Assembly: GCF_020991005.1 (NCBI RefSeq)
Contig: NZ_JAJLLW010000009.1
Span: forward strand, 66,534-130,533
Length of the DNA stretch: 64,000 nucleotides
Direction of reading: 5' to 3'
From: Halomonas sp. CUBES01
GTDB taxonomy: Bacteria > Pseudomonadota > Gammaproteobacteria > Pseudomonadales > Halomonadaceae
Of this stretch, positions 29,097 through 38,200 are shown in pieces. The translations under genes were made by a program, and so were the position numbers. The stretch's first letter is position 1. Each line of letters starts with the position of its first letter. The notes under the pieces were generated by a model, which was not told the DNA's origin, ran no database searches, and worked only from the letters and a program-made list of their open reading frames with translations.

Positions 29097-29552
29097 ATGA
29101 CGAGCGAGCTGCGTGAACGCTTTTGGGAGCGTTATACGCTGGAAGAGTTGACGCCTGCCGAATGGGAAGCGCTCTGCGACGGGTGCGGACAGTGCTGCCT
29201 GCTCAAGCTTCACGATGAAGATAGCCAGGAGCTGGCGGTGCTCAATGTCGCCTGTCGGCTGCTGGATACGCACAGCTGCCAGTGCAGCGATTACCCTAAC
29301 CGGTTTGCCTACGTGCCGGATTGCACTCAGCTCACGCCTGAGCTGGTTAAGGAGTTCACCTGGCTACCCACGACCTGCGGCTACCGACGCGTCGCAGAAG
29401 GGCGCAAGCTTGCCGGGTGGCACCCCTTGCTGAGTAACGATGCAGAGCGCGTGCATCGTAAAGGGGTCAGTGTCCGCAGCTATGCCGTCTCCCAGGACGA
29501 CGTTCCCGAGCATCAGCTGGAATCCCACATTATCGCCGTTTTGCCCATGTAG
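29097..29552 (+). CDS. ycgN: YcgN-family cysteine-cluster protein
   Basis: This is a UPF0260 protein of 151 residues. It has a dense cysteine set, CDGCGQCCLLKL, CRLLDTHSCQCSDY, PDCTQL and TTCGYRR, that could hold zinc or an iron-sulfur cluster. No activity is known. The ATG follows AAAGGTGA. It ends the rnd-ycgL-acpH-ycgN operon; ycgL and ycgN are also neighbours in many gammaproteobacteria. Confidence 0.9.
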   Translation: MTSELRERFWERYTLEELTPAEWEALCDGCGQCCLLKLHDEDSQELAVLNVACRLLDTHSCQCSDYPNRFAYVPDCTQLTPELVKEFTWLPTTCGYRRVAEGRKLAGWHPLLSNDAERVHRKGVSVRSYAVSQDDVPEHQLESHIIAVLPM

Positions 29553-29597
29553 CCCGCCGGCCTTGGCCTTCCTGGCTGCCAGGCATCATAGTGCTCT

Positions 29598-29759
29598 CTA
29601 GACGGTCGGCGTGCGGGTCGGCTTGTCCCAGATGGATAAAAACACTTCTTTAACCGGCTTTGCGGTCTCGGTCAGCGTGTGGGCGGGCGAGGCCGCTTTG
29701 CGGGTGCGCGGCTTTTGCGGGGCGTCCCAGATAGTGGGAAAGTGCTCGCGATAGGCCAT
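29598..29759 (-). CDS. 53-residue protein with duplicated FxxIWDxP motif
   Basis: I do not recognise this protein. It has two similar segments, FPTIWDAPQKP near the N terminus and FLSIWDKPTRTP near the C terminus, joined by a basic, Ser/Thr/Ala-rich linker. There is no signal peptide or membrane segment. The ATG has an excellent GAGGAG site six bases upstream and a TATTAT -10 candidate about 50 bases further up. A 29-base AT palindrome lies just beyond that. These features support a real, regulated gene despite its size. It is likely cytoplasmic and intrinsically disordered apart from the two motifs. Confidence 0.6.
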   Translation of the reverse strand: MAYREHFPTIWDAPQKPRTRKAASPAHTLTETAKPVKEVFLSIWDKPTRTPTV

Positions 29760-29822
29760 GGTGTTCTCCTCAAAATGACGTTGCCGGAAGATTCGACTAA
29801 AGGATAATATGCCATACAATTT

Positions 29823-29851
29823 CATTTTATGGAAATTTTTTCCATAAAATG
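29823..29851. promoter_or_regulatory. 29-base AT-rich palindrome upstream of the small IWD protein
   Basis: CATTTTATGGAAA (29823-29835) and TTTCCATAAAATG (29839-29851) are perfect 13-base arms around TTT. No T-run follows on either strand, so a terminator is unlikely. It lies upstream of the small gene at 29759 (minus) and would be near its -35, which suggests an operator. Confidence 0.55.
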
Positions 29852-29940
29852 GGTGAGCGGTCGCAAAGACCAGGCAGCCAAGGTGATGCTTGGCAGAATG
29901 CCGAGGGCGTTAGCACCAGCCGCCCTCAGCGTCGGCAAGG

Positions 29941-32022
29941 TCAATCCGCCAGGTTGAGCGCCCACAGGATGAACGCATCCTGGCGAGCGGCGTCACGCCA
30001 GGCCTTGAAGCGACCGGACGCACCGCCGTGGCCGCTGCTCATGTCGGTATGCAGCAAGACGGGCGCGGTTCCCTGCTGTTGTTGACTGACCCTTGCATAG
30101 AATTTCGCCGGCTCCCAGTAACTTACCCGCGTATCGAACCAGCTGCCTTCCAGCCACAACGCCGGGTAGGCTTGCGCGGTAATGTTATCGACAGGCGAAT
30201 AGCGGGCAATGCGTTCGGCTACTGCGGGGTCGTTGGGGTTGCCCCACTCGCTGTATTCGGCGGTGGTCAGCGGCAGAGACGGGTTTTGCATGGTGCGCAG
30301 TACATCGAGGAAGGGCACCTCCAGCACCGCGCCGCAAAATGCCTGGGGCGCACGGTTGATGCAGGTACCCACCAGCAGCCCCCCGGCGCTGGCTCCGCAG
30401 GCGACAATACGCTGGGGGTCGCTCAGTCCCTGATCGGCCAGGGCGTCGCGCGCGGCGAGAAAATCATCGAAGCTGTGCTCCTTGTGCGCCATCTTGCCAT
30501 TGAGGTACCAGGGTTCACCGCGCTCGCCCCCGCCGCGTACGTGGGCTACCGCAAAGGCGCCGCCGCGCTCCAGTAGCTCCAGGCGAGCAATGGAAAACCA
30601 CGGATCCAGGGGTTCGCCGTAAGCGCCGTAGCCATACAGCAGGGTGGGCAGCGGCTGATGGTCGAGGTCGCTGCGCCTGACGATCGAGACGGGCACGCGT
30701 TCGCCGTCTGCGCTGGTCGCCCAGATGCGCCGGCTGGTCAACTGCTCTGGCGCCAGGCTGCCATACACCGGTACCCGCTTGAGCAGGGTGCGTTCGCCGG
30801 TGGTCAGATCCAGCGCGTACCAGCTGGGCGGACGCGTAAACGACTCTTCTCGCAGGCGCAGCACCCGGGTGTCAAAGTGCGGTGCATCTTCAAGCAGCTG
30901 CGAGCACAGCGGCTCCGGCTGGGCGAGGTAGTCGTCACGGGTAATCTGATGCCGGTCGTCAAGCTCAAGCTGACGGAGGCGAACCTGGGCCTGGTCATGG
31001 TCGCGCTCGCCAAGCATCAGCCCCCAGGCAAAGGCGTCAACGCCTTCAAGCGTGGCGTCCTGGCGCGCGGCGACCAGCGTCTGCCAGGCGGGCGTATCGG
31101 CATCCAGCGCGTCGATGGGTAAGCAGTCCAGCTGAAAATGCGTGCTGGCCTGATTATGCAGGCGATAAAATACGCCGGGCCGGTGGTCGATGGTGTATTC
31201 GACCCCCGGCTGGCGGGGCTGAAGGCAGCGCGGCGGGTGCGTCGGCGTCCGGGCCGGGATCACGTGGACTTCGCTGGTGTCCTTGGAGGCGCTTTCCAGA
31301 ACCAGCCATTCCCGGGAGCGGGTTTTACCCATCCCCAGCCAGAATTCCGGATCCTCCTCGCGCAGCAACAGGGTTTCCGCCTGGCCGTGCGGCGCTTGGT
31401 CAAGAGCAAGATAGATTGACCACAGGCTGTCCGGGCGCTGGGTGTCGTCGAAGCGGCTGAACAGCAGCGATGCACCCGCCGAGGTCTGATCCTCCGCCCA
31501 GCAGACCCCCGGGCCGATGTCGCTCAGCAGCGGTGTCGGCTGACCGTCGGGGAGGCGCTTGAGCCATAGCTGGAAGCGCTCGTCGCCCTGGGTATCCTCG
31601 GTCCAGGCGAGCCATTGCTCGTCTGGGGAAAGGGCCATATCGCCCATGTCGTAAAAGGCCTGGCCGTGGGCGCGCTCGGGGACGTCCAGCGTCAGTTCGC
31701 GTGTTTCAGGTTGCCCGTTGCGATGCCGCCACCAGCGAGGGTAGTCCTCGTCGGCGGCGGTTTCGCTCCAGAACGTAAAGTGGTCGAGCGTTGTCGGAAG
31801 GCTGGTGACGGCCAGTTCGCGGCGGCGTAGATGGCTGTCGTAAAGCGTATCCGCAAGCGGTTCCAGTGGTTTGAACCACGTAGCGTGCTGATTATTGGCC
31901 GCAGTCAGAAAGTCGCTGACGGCGGTGTCATCGCGCTGCTCCAACCAGTGCCATTGGGGATCATTCGCGCGATAATAGTCGGTAACCGGGTGGCCGACGT
32001 GCAAGGCTGGCTGTGCTTTCAT
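29941..32022 (-). CDS. ptrB: Oligopeptidase B (S9 prolyl oligopeptidase family)
   Basis: This is a cytoplasmic serine peptidase that cuts short peptides after basic residues. The 693-residue length fits oligopeptidase B. An N-terminal beta-propeller (about residues 1-410) precedes the alpha/beta-hydrolase domain. The nucleophile lies in CGASAGGLLVG (near residue 543) and the catalytic histidine in MSSGHGGASGRF (near 666), with the acid in the preceding GSWFDTRVSYWEP region. GGGERGEPWYLNGK is also typical. It diverges from the small membrane-protein gene at 32085. Confidence 0.92.
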   Translation of the reverse strand: MKAQPALHVGHPVTDYYRANDPQWHWLEQRDDTAVSDFLTAANNQHATWFKPLEPLADTLYDSHLRRRELAVTSLPTTLDHFTFWSETAADEDYPRWWRHRNGQPETRELTLDVPERAHGQAFYDMGDMALSPDEQWLAWTEDTQGDERFQLWLKRLPDGQPTPLLSDIGPGVCWAEDQTSAGASLLFSRFDDTQRPDSLWSIYLALDQAPHGQAETLLLREEDPEFWLGMGKTRSREWLVLESASKDTSEVHVIPARTPTHPPRCLQPRQPGVEYTIDHRPGVFYRLHNQASTHFQLDCLPIDALDADTPAWQTLVAARQDATLEGVDAFAWGLMLGERDHDQAQVRLRQLELDDRHQITRDDYLAQPEPLCSQLLEDAPHFDTRVLRLREESFTRPPSWYALDLTTGERTLLKRVPVYGSLAPEQLTSRRIWATSADGERVPVSIVRRSDLDHQPLPTLLYGYGAYGEPLDPWFSIARLELLERGGAFAVAHVRGGGERGEPWYLNGKMAHKEHSFDDFLAARDALADQGLSDPQRIVACGASAGGLLVGTCINRAPQAFCGAVLEVPFLDVLRTMQNPSLPLTTAEYSEWGNPNDPAVAERIARYSPVDNITAQAYPALWLEGSWFDTRVSYWEPAKFYARVSQQQQGTAPVLLHTDMSSGHGGASGRFKAWRDAARQDAFILWALNLAD

Positions 32023-32084
32023 AAATTGATAGGTACCATAACGGAAAATCTACGTTGGGTGCATGCACCCTCATGAGGAGTATT

Positions 32085-32510
32085 ATGCTGTTTGCTGATT
32101 CAATGTCACTGTTGTGGTTGAGTTACTACGGTCTGTCACTGATCGTGCTGGTGGCGGTGTACTTTGCGTTTGCCTTCTTGCCCAGGCTGCCGCGCCTGGT
32201 GTTGACCTGGTGTATCGGTGGTGCCATGTGGGCGCCGGCGCCCTTTCGGTTGCCGTTGATCGAAGAGGGCGAGTTTTATACCGGCTGGGCGCCTTCGGCC
32301 ATGGTCGCCGCCGTGGGGGTTATGGAAAATAATCTGGCCGCGTTGCGCAATGGACTGCTGTGCGTGCTGCTGGGCGTGCTGATCGGCGCCGCTGTCGGTG
32401 TGGCATTGTGGTGGCGGGGTCGCTACAAGGCAACGGCTGCCCCGCAGGAGGAAGAGCATCCCGCCAACGATCCCGATGACACCCGTCGTCGTGAACCGGT
32501 GATCGGCTGA
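32085..32510 (+). CDS. Hypothetical inner-membrane protein
   Basis: I do not recognise this 141-residue protein. It has an N-terminal membrane helix (LLWLSYYGLSLIVLVAVYFAFAFL), a middle loop rich in aromatic and proline residues, and a second helix (LLCVLLGVLIGAAVGVALWW). A charged, hydrophilic cytoplasmic tail follows (about 30 residues). The ATG at 32085 follows GAGGAG; earlier ATG codons lack a site. It precedes yafJ by 20 bases and is probably co-transcribed with it. Confidence 0.75.
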   Translation: MLFADSMSLLWLSYYGLSLIVLVAVYFAFAFLPRLPRLVLTWCIGGAMWAPAPFRLPLIEEGEFYTGWAPSAMVAAVGVMENNLAALRNGLLCVLLGVLIGAAVGVALWWRGRYKATAAPQEEEHPANDPDDTRRREPVIG

Positions 32511-32530
32511 GTGTCGGCAGGAGCACCAGA

Positions 32531-33316
32531 ATGTGCGAGCTACTGGGCATGAGCGCCAACGTGCCGACGGATATCTGTTTCAGCTTTGCCGGGTTCTTGC
32601 ACCGGGGAGGCGGCACCGGCCCCCATCGCGATGGATGGGGGATCGCCTTTTACGAAGAGGGCGGCTACCGCGAATTTCGCGACCCCCATCCCTCGGTGGG
32701 TTCGCCCATTGCGCGTCTCATCTGCGATTACCCGATCAAGTCAAACGTGGTGATCAGCCATATCCGCCAGGCCAATGTGGGGGGCGTTCGCCTGGCCAAT
32801 ACCCATCCGTTTACCCGTGAAATGTGGGGGCGACCATGGTGCTACGCGCATAACGGTCAGCTCAGCGATTGGCAGCCCTTGCCGCTTGGCTTTTATACCC
32901 CGGTGGGAACCACGGATAGCGAGCACGCGTTCTGCTGGTTGATGAGCGAGTTGCGTCAGGCGTTCCCTGCGCCTCCTGTCAAACAGGCCCCGTTTTGGAA
33001 GACGCTGCACGCGCTGTGCGAGCAGCTACGCGAGCTGGGCGTATTCAATCTGTTGCTTTCGGATGGCACATACCTCTATACCTACTGTTCAACGAAACTT
33101 GCTCATATAACCCGTGCAGCGCCTTTTGGAGAAGCGGAACTCTCCGACGCTGAATTGACGGTCAACTTTGCCGAGCACACGACACCCGAGGATGTGGTGT
33201 CGGTGATCGCCACCGAGCCGCTGACCCATAACGAGCAGTGGTACCGCATGCAGCCGGGGGAGCTGCTGGTATGGCGGGATGGCGAGATTCAGGCGCGTTA
33301 CTTGAGTCAGGCCTGA
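32531..33316 (+). CDS. yafJ: Class II glutamine amidotransferase YafJ
   Basis: This is an Ntn-hydrolase glutaminase domain of 261 residues. Cys2 (MCELLGMSAN) becomes the N-terminal nucleophile after methionine removal. GGGTGPHRDGWGIAFY, HIRQANVGGV and WCYAHNGQL are the glutamine-pocket motifs. No acceptor domain is present and the physiological ammonia acceptor is unknown. The ATG follows GGCAGGAG. Confidence 0.9.
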   Translation: MCELLGMSANVPTDICFSFAGFLHRGGGTGPHRDGWGIAFYEEGGYREFRDPHPSVGSPIARLICDYPIKSNVVISHIRQANVGGVRLANTHPFTREMWGRPWCYAHNGQLSDWQPLPLGFYTPVGTTDSEHAFCWLMSELRQAFPAPPVKQAPFWKTLHALCEQLRELGVFNLLLSDGTYLYTYCSTKLAHITRAAPFGEAELSDAELTVNFAEHTTPEDVVSVIATEPLTHNEQWYRMQPGELLVWRDGEIQARYLSQA

Positions 33317-33335
33317 CGCAGGGGTAGGGCTAAAG

Positions 33336-33353
33336 TTGAAACGTAAGTTTCAA
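33336..33353. promoter_or_regulatory. PsrA-type operator upstream of fadD
   Basis: TTGAAAC-GTAA-GTTTCAA is a perfect 18-base interrupted palindrome. Its core fits the PsrA consensus (G/C)AAAC-N2-4-GTTT(G/C) known from Pseudomonas, where the TetR-family PsrA represses fatty-acid degradation genes until long-chain acyl ligands bind. It lies 105 bases before the fadD ATG. Confidence 0.75.
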
Positions 33354-33457
33354 TCGATCGTTTTACAGTGGTAGGCCAGTCGTATATCGTTGCGGTTTTC
33401 GCGACTCGACAACAACAAGGTCGATGACGACATCGACATGGAAACTGGAGATTGCCC

Positions 33458-35134
33458 ATGAGCGAACAAGCTGAAGCCCCTATCCTTCGCGGTCCCGCGC
33501 TTGAAGGGCTGGAACAGTACGGCGCCGTCACCGATGTCTTTCACGCCGCCGTCGAGCGTTTCAAAGACAAGCCGGCGTTCAGCTGCATGGGCAAGACGCT
33601 CAGCTTCAATGACCTGGATCGCCTCTCGGCCAACTTTGCCGCCTGGTTACAGCATCAGACCGACCTGGTGCCCGGCGACCGGATTGCCATTCAGCTGCCC
33701 AATGTCCTGCAGTTTCCCGTGGCAGTCTTTGGTGCGCTGCGCGCCGGCCTGGTGGTGGTCAACACCAACCCGCTATACACCGAGCGCGAGATGGCTCACC
33801 AGTTCAAGGATGCCAACGCCAAGGCCATCGTGATTCTGGCCAACATGGCCGACAAGCTTGAGCGCGTGCTCGACAAGACTGACATCAAGCATGTCGTGGT
33901 CACCGAGCTTGCCGACCTCCACGATTTCCCCAAGCGCCTGTTGATCAACAGCGTGGTCAAGTACGTCAAGAAAATGGTGCCCCGCTTTTCGTTGCCTCAG
34001 TCGGTCAGCCTGCGCGATGCGTTAAGCAAGGGCCAGGCGTTGAGCCATCGCGAGGTGACGCGGGACCAGGAAGAGCTTGCAGCGCTGCAGTACACCGGTG
34101 GCACCACCGGCATGCCCAAAGGGGCGATGCTGACGCACCGCAACCTGGTTGCCAACATGCTGCAGGCTCGGGAAGCGATCGGCGGCAACCTGACCGACGG
34201 CAACGAGCTGGTGATTGCACCGCTGCCCGTCTATCACATCTATACCTTTACCGTGAACTGCCTGTTTCTGATGGAAACCGGCAATCATTCGGTGCTGATC
34301 ACCAATCCGCGTGATCTGGATGGCTTTATCAAGTCGTTGAAGGGCATGCCATTTACCGCCTTCATCGGGCTCAATACGCTGTTTAACGCCCTGTGCAATC
34401 GCGAAGATTTCAAGCAGCTCGATTTCTCCAAGCTGCACTTGACCATCTCCGGCGGCATGGCGCTGACCAAGACGTCCGCGAAGCGCTGGGAAGACGTGAC
34501 CGGCTGCCCCATCGCCGAAGGCTATGGGCTGACCGAAACCTCGCCGATTGTCAGCTTCAACCCCACCGACGCCATTCAGCTAGGCACCATCGGCAAGCCG
34601 GTGGCGGGCACCGCCGTCAAGGTCGTGAATGCCGACGGTCAGGATCAGCCCCTGGGCGAGCCCGGCGAGCTTTGCGTGCAGGGCCCACAGGTCATGAAAG
34701 GTTACTGGCAGCGCGAAGAAGAAACGCGCACCTCCATCGACGCCGACGGCTGGTTCCACACCGGCGACATCGCCGTGCTGCAGGAAGATGGCTACATACG
34801 CATTGTCGACCGCAAGAAGGACATGATCCTGGTCTCCGGGTTTAACGTGTACCCCAACGAAGTAGAAGACGTCGTGGCGGGCCACCCCGACGTGATCGAG
34901 TCCGCCGCGGTAGGTATTGCCGACGAGGCAGCGGGGGAGGCCATCAAGCTGTTCGTGGTCAGCAAGAACCCCGATCTGGATGCCGAGACGCTGCGTCGCT
35001 GGTGCAAGAGTGAACTTACCGGCTACAAGGTGCCCAAGGTCATCGAGTTCCGCGATGAGCTGCCTAAAACCAACGTGGGCAAGGTGCTGCGCCGTCAGCT
35101 GCGCGACGAGGATAGCCACAACGCTGCCTCGTGA
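33458..35134 (+). CDS. fadD: Long-chain fatty acid-CoA ligase
   Basis: FadD activates long-chain fatty acids with ATP and CoA at the inner membrane and couples import to beta-oxidation. The 558-residue adenylate-forming enzyme has the P-loop YTGGTTGMPKGAMLTH, the YGLTETSP motif, and the fatty-acyl-CoA signature around GWFHTGDIAVL and DRKKDMILVSGFNVYP. The ATG follows GGAG. A PsrA-type box precedes it and an intrinsic terminator follows. Confidence 0.94.
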   Translation: MSEQAEAPILRGPALEGLEQYGAVTDVFHAAVERFKDKPAFSCMGKTLSFNDLDRLSANFAAWLQHQTDLVPGDRIAIQLPNVLQFPVAVFGALRAGLVVVNTNPLYTEREMAHQFKDANAKAIVILANMADKLERVLDKTDIKHVVVTELADLHDFPKRLLINSVVKYVKKMVPRFSLPQSVSLRDALSKGQALSHREVTRDQEELAALQYTGGTTGMPKGAMLTHRNLVANMLQAREAIGGNLTDGNELVIAPLPVYHIYTFTVNCLFLMETGNHSVLITNPRDLDGFIKSLKGMPFTAFIGLNTLFNALCNREDFKQLDFSKLHLTISGGMALTKTSAKRWEDVTGCPIAEGYGLTETSPIVSFNPTDAIQLGTIGKPVAGTAVKVVNADGQDQPLGEPGELCVQGPQVMKGYWQREEETRTSIDADGWFHTGDIAVLQEDGYIRIVDRKKDMILVSGFNVYPNEVEDVVAGHPDVIESAAVGIADEAAGEAIKLFVVSKNPDLDAETLRRWCKSELTGYKVPKVIEFRDELPKTNVGKVLRRQLRDEDSHNAAS

Positions 35135-35180
35135 GAGACAGCGGGATTCATGCGTGTGCCAGGTGAACGCGTTACAATGG

Positions 35181-35213
35181 TCTGCCCGCTCGGTTGAGCG
35201 GGCAGATTTTTTT
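35181..35213 (+). terminator. Intrinsic terminator of fadD
   Basis: TCTGCCCGCT and AGCGGGCAGA form a perfect 10-base-pair stem with a CGGTTG loop, followed directly by seven T. It ends 41 bases before hrpA, separating the two genes. Confidence 0.93.
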
Positions 35214-35254
35214 ATGTACCACCCTGACAGTACCCACAGGATCCGGACGCTATT

Positions 35255-38200
35255 TTGACCAACGACACGCCGCTTGCACCGACCTCCGATGCACAACGCC
35301 TCAAGGCGCTGACCTCCGCCCTGGACAGCGTCATGCGCCGCGACGGCCAGCGCCTCGAGCGTCGGCTGTCGGGGTTGTCGCGCCGCTTGAAAGAGGGCAA
35401 GCCGATCGATCGCGGCCTGGATGAGCTGGAAGCCGACATGGCCCGGGCTCAGCAGGTGTTGTCCCAGCGCAAGCACCAGGCGCTCGACTGGAACTATCCT
35501 CCCGAGTTGCCTGTGGTCGAACGGCGCGAGGATATCCTTGAAGCGCTGCGCGACCATCAGGTGGTCGTGGTGGCAGGGGAGACCGGTTCGGGGAAAACCA
35601 CCCAGCTACCCAAGATGTGTCTTGAGCTGGGTCGTGGCCGGCGCGGCCTGATCGGCCATACCCAGCCCCGCCGGCTGGCGGCGCGCAGCGTGGCCACCCG
35701 GCTGGCCGAAGAGCTGACGGTACCGCTCGGTGAACAGGTGGGCTATCAGGTTCGCTTTACCGACCAGAGCAACGAGAACACCCTGGTCAAGCTGATGACC
35801 GACGGGATCCTGCTGGCCGAAACCCAGCACGACCCGCTGCTGCTGCGCTACGACACCATCATTATCGATGAAGCCCACGAGCGCAGTCTCAACATCGACT
35901 TTCTGCTCGGCTACCTGAAGCGCTTGCTTCCTAAACGCCCGGATCTGTCGATCATCATCACATCGGCGACCATCGACGTCGCGCGTTTCGCCAAGCATTT
36001 CGGTACCGCCCAGCGCCCCGCGCCGGTGGTTGAAGTCTCGGGCCGTACGTACCCCGTGGAGGTGCATTATCGGCCACTGGTGCGCGACGGCGAAGACGAA
36101 GAAGACCGCACGCTGCAGGAGGGCATTCTTCACGCCGTCGAGGAAATCGAGTCGCTGGAGCGCCAGAAAGGCTGGCAGCACGGCCCGCGGGACGTGCTGG
36201 TGTTCTTGCCCGGCGAGCGGGAAATTCGCGAAACGGCCGACACGCTGCGGCGCGCGGAACTGCGCGACTGCGAGGTGCTGCCCCTTTACGCGCGGCTGTC
36301 CAATGCCGAACAGAACCGGGTGTTTGCGCCCCACCGAGGGCGGCGTATCGTGCTGGCGACCAACGTTGCCGAAACCTCGTTGACCGTGCCCGGCATCCGC
36401 TACGTGATTGATCCGGGGCTGGTGCGCATCAGTCGTTACAGCTATCGCTCGAAGATCCAGCGCCTGCCGGTGGAGCCGGTAAGCCAGGCCAGCGCCAATC
36501 AGCGGATGGGGCGTTGCGGCAGGATTGCCGAAGGCGTCTGCATTCGTCTCTACGACGAGGACGACTTTCTGGCGCGTCCGGCGTTTACCGACCCGGAGAT
36601 TCAGCGCACCAACCTGGCGTCGGTGATTCTCTCCATGCTGGCGCTCAAGCTTGGCGACATTGAAGACTTTCCGTTTGTCGACCCGCCCGACAGCCGCTTC
36701 GTCAAGGACGGCTTTCGGCTACTGTTTGAACTTGGCGCGGTCGACGAGCGCCAGCGACTGACCCCGTTGGGCCGTAAGCTCGCCCGCCTGCCGATCGATC
36801 CGCGCCTGGCGCGCATGGTGCTGGCGGGTAGCGAACAGGGCAGTCTGCGCGACGTGCTGGTGGTTGTTTCTGCGCTGGCGATCCAGGATCCTCGCGACCG
36901 CCCGGCGGACAAACGCCAGGCCGCCGACCAGGCCCATCAGCGCTGGCACGACCCCGACTCCGATTTCGTGGCGCTGCTGAATCTGTGGCACGGCATCGAT
37001 AACGCCCGCGAGGCGCTGTCCGGCAACCAGCTGCGTCGCTGGTGTCGCGACCATTACATTAATTACCTGCGGGTGCGCGAGTGGCACGATACCTTTCGCC
37101 AGCTTCGCCAGCTGCTGCGTGACATGGATATCGAGGTGCCGGCGCCCAAGCCCGCCCAGGCCGACGAAAGCGAAGAACAAGCCCGCCAAGCGCGGCGCAA
37201 GACCTCCGGTGCCCTGCACAAGGCCCTGCTTGCAGGGCTGCTCTCCAATCTGGGCACGCTGCTGGAAAACCGCGAATACCTGGGCGCCCGCAACCGCAAG
37301 TTCATGATTCATCCCGGGTCGGGGCTGGCAAAAAAGACCCCCAAGTGGTTGATGGCGTTCGAGATGGTAGAGACTTCCAGGCTGTTTGCCCGCACCGTGG
37401 CCAGGATCGACCCGCAATGGATCGAGCCGTTGGCGGCGCATCTGGTCAAGCGCAGCTACAGCGAACCCCATTGGGAAATGAAGCGCGCCCAGGTGGTGGC
37501 ATTCGAGCAGGTGACGCTGTTCGGGCTGCCCATCGTGACCCGCCGGCGTGTGCACTACGGCCCCATTGCCCCTGCCGAATCGCGGGAGCTGTTCATTCGC
37601 CGCGGGCTGGTGGAAGGTGAGTTCCATACCAAGGGCGCGTTTTTTGCTCACAATCGCGCGCTGATCGAAGAAGTCGAATCGCTGGAAGATCGCGCTCGCC
37701 GCCGCGACATCCTGGTGGACGAAGACACGCTGTTTGCCTTTTACGACGAACGCCTCCCTGCCGATATCGTCAACGGCAAGGGGTTCGAGCACTGGCGCCG
37801 TCAGGCGGAGCAGGCAGACCCCGAGCTGCTCAAGTTTGACATCGAGACGCTCAAGGCCCGCGATGCCGGTGACGTGACCCAGGCGCAGTACCCTGATCAC
37901 CTGACCCTGGCCGGTGTTGCTTATCCGTTGAGCTATCACTTCGACCCCGACGCGCAAGACGACGGTGTCACGCTGACCGTGCCTGCGGCCATGCTGCCTC
38001 AGCTTCCCGAGTATGCCCTGGAGTGGCTGGTGCCGGGGCTGCTGCGCGAGAAATGCATCGCCCTGATGAAAGCCCTGCCCAAGAGTATCCGGCGCCAGGT
38101 CGTGCCGATCCCCGACTGGGTCGACGCCGCACTGGAAACCCTGGTGCCGGATCAACGGCCGTTGACCGAGGCGCTGGGCGAGTTCATCCGCCAGCGCACG

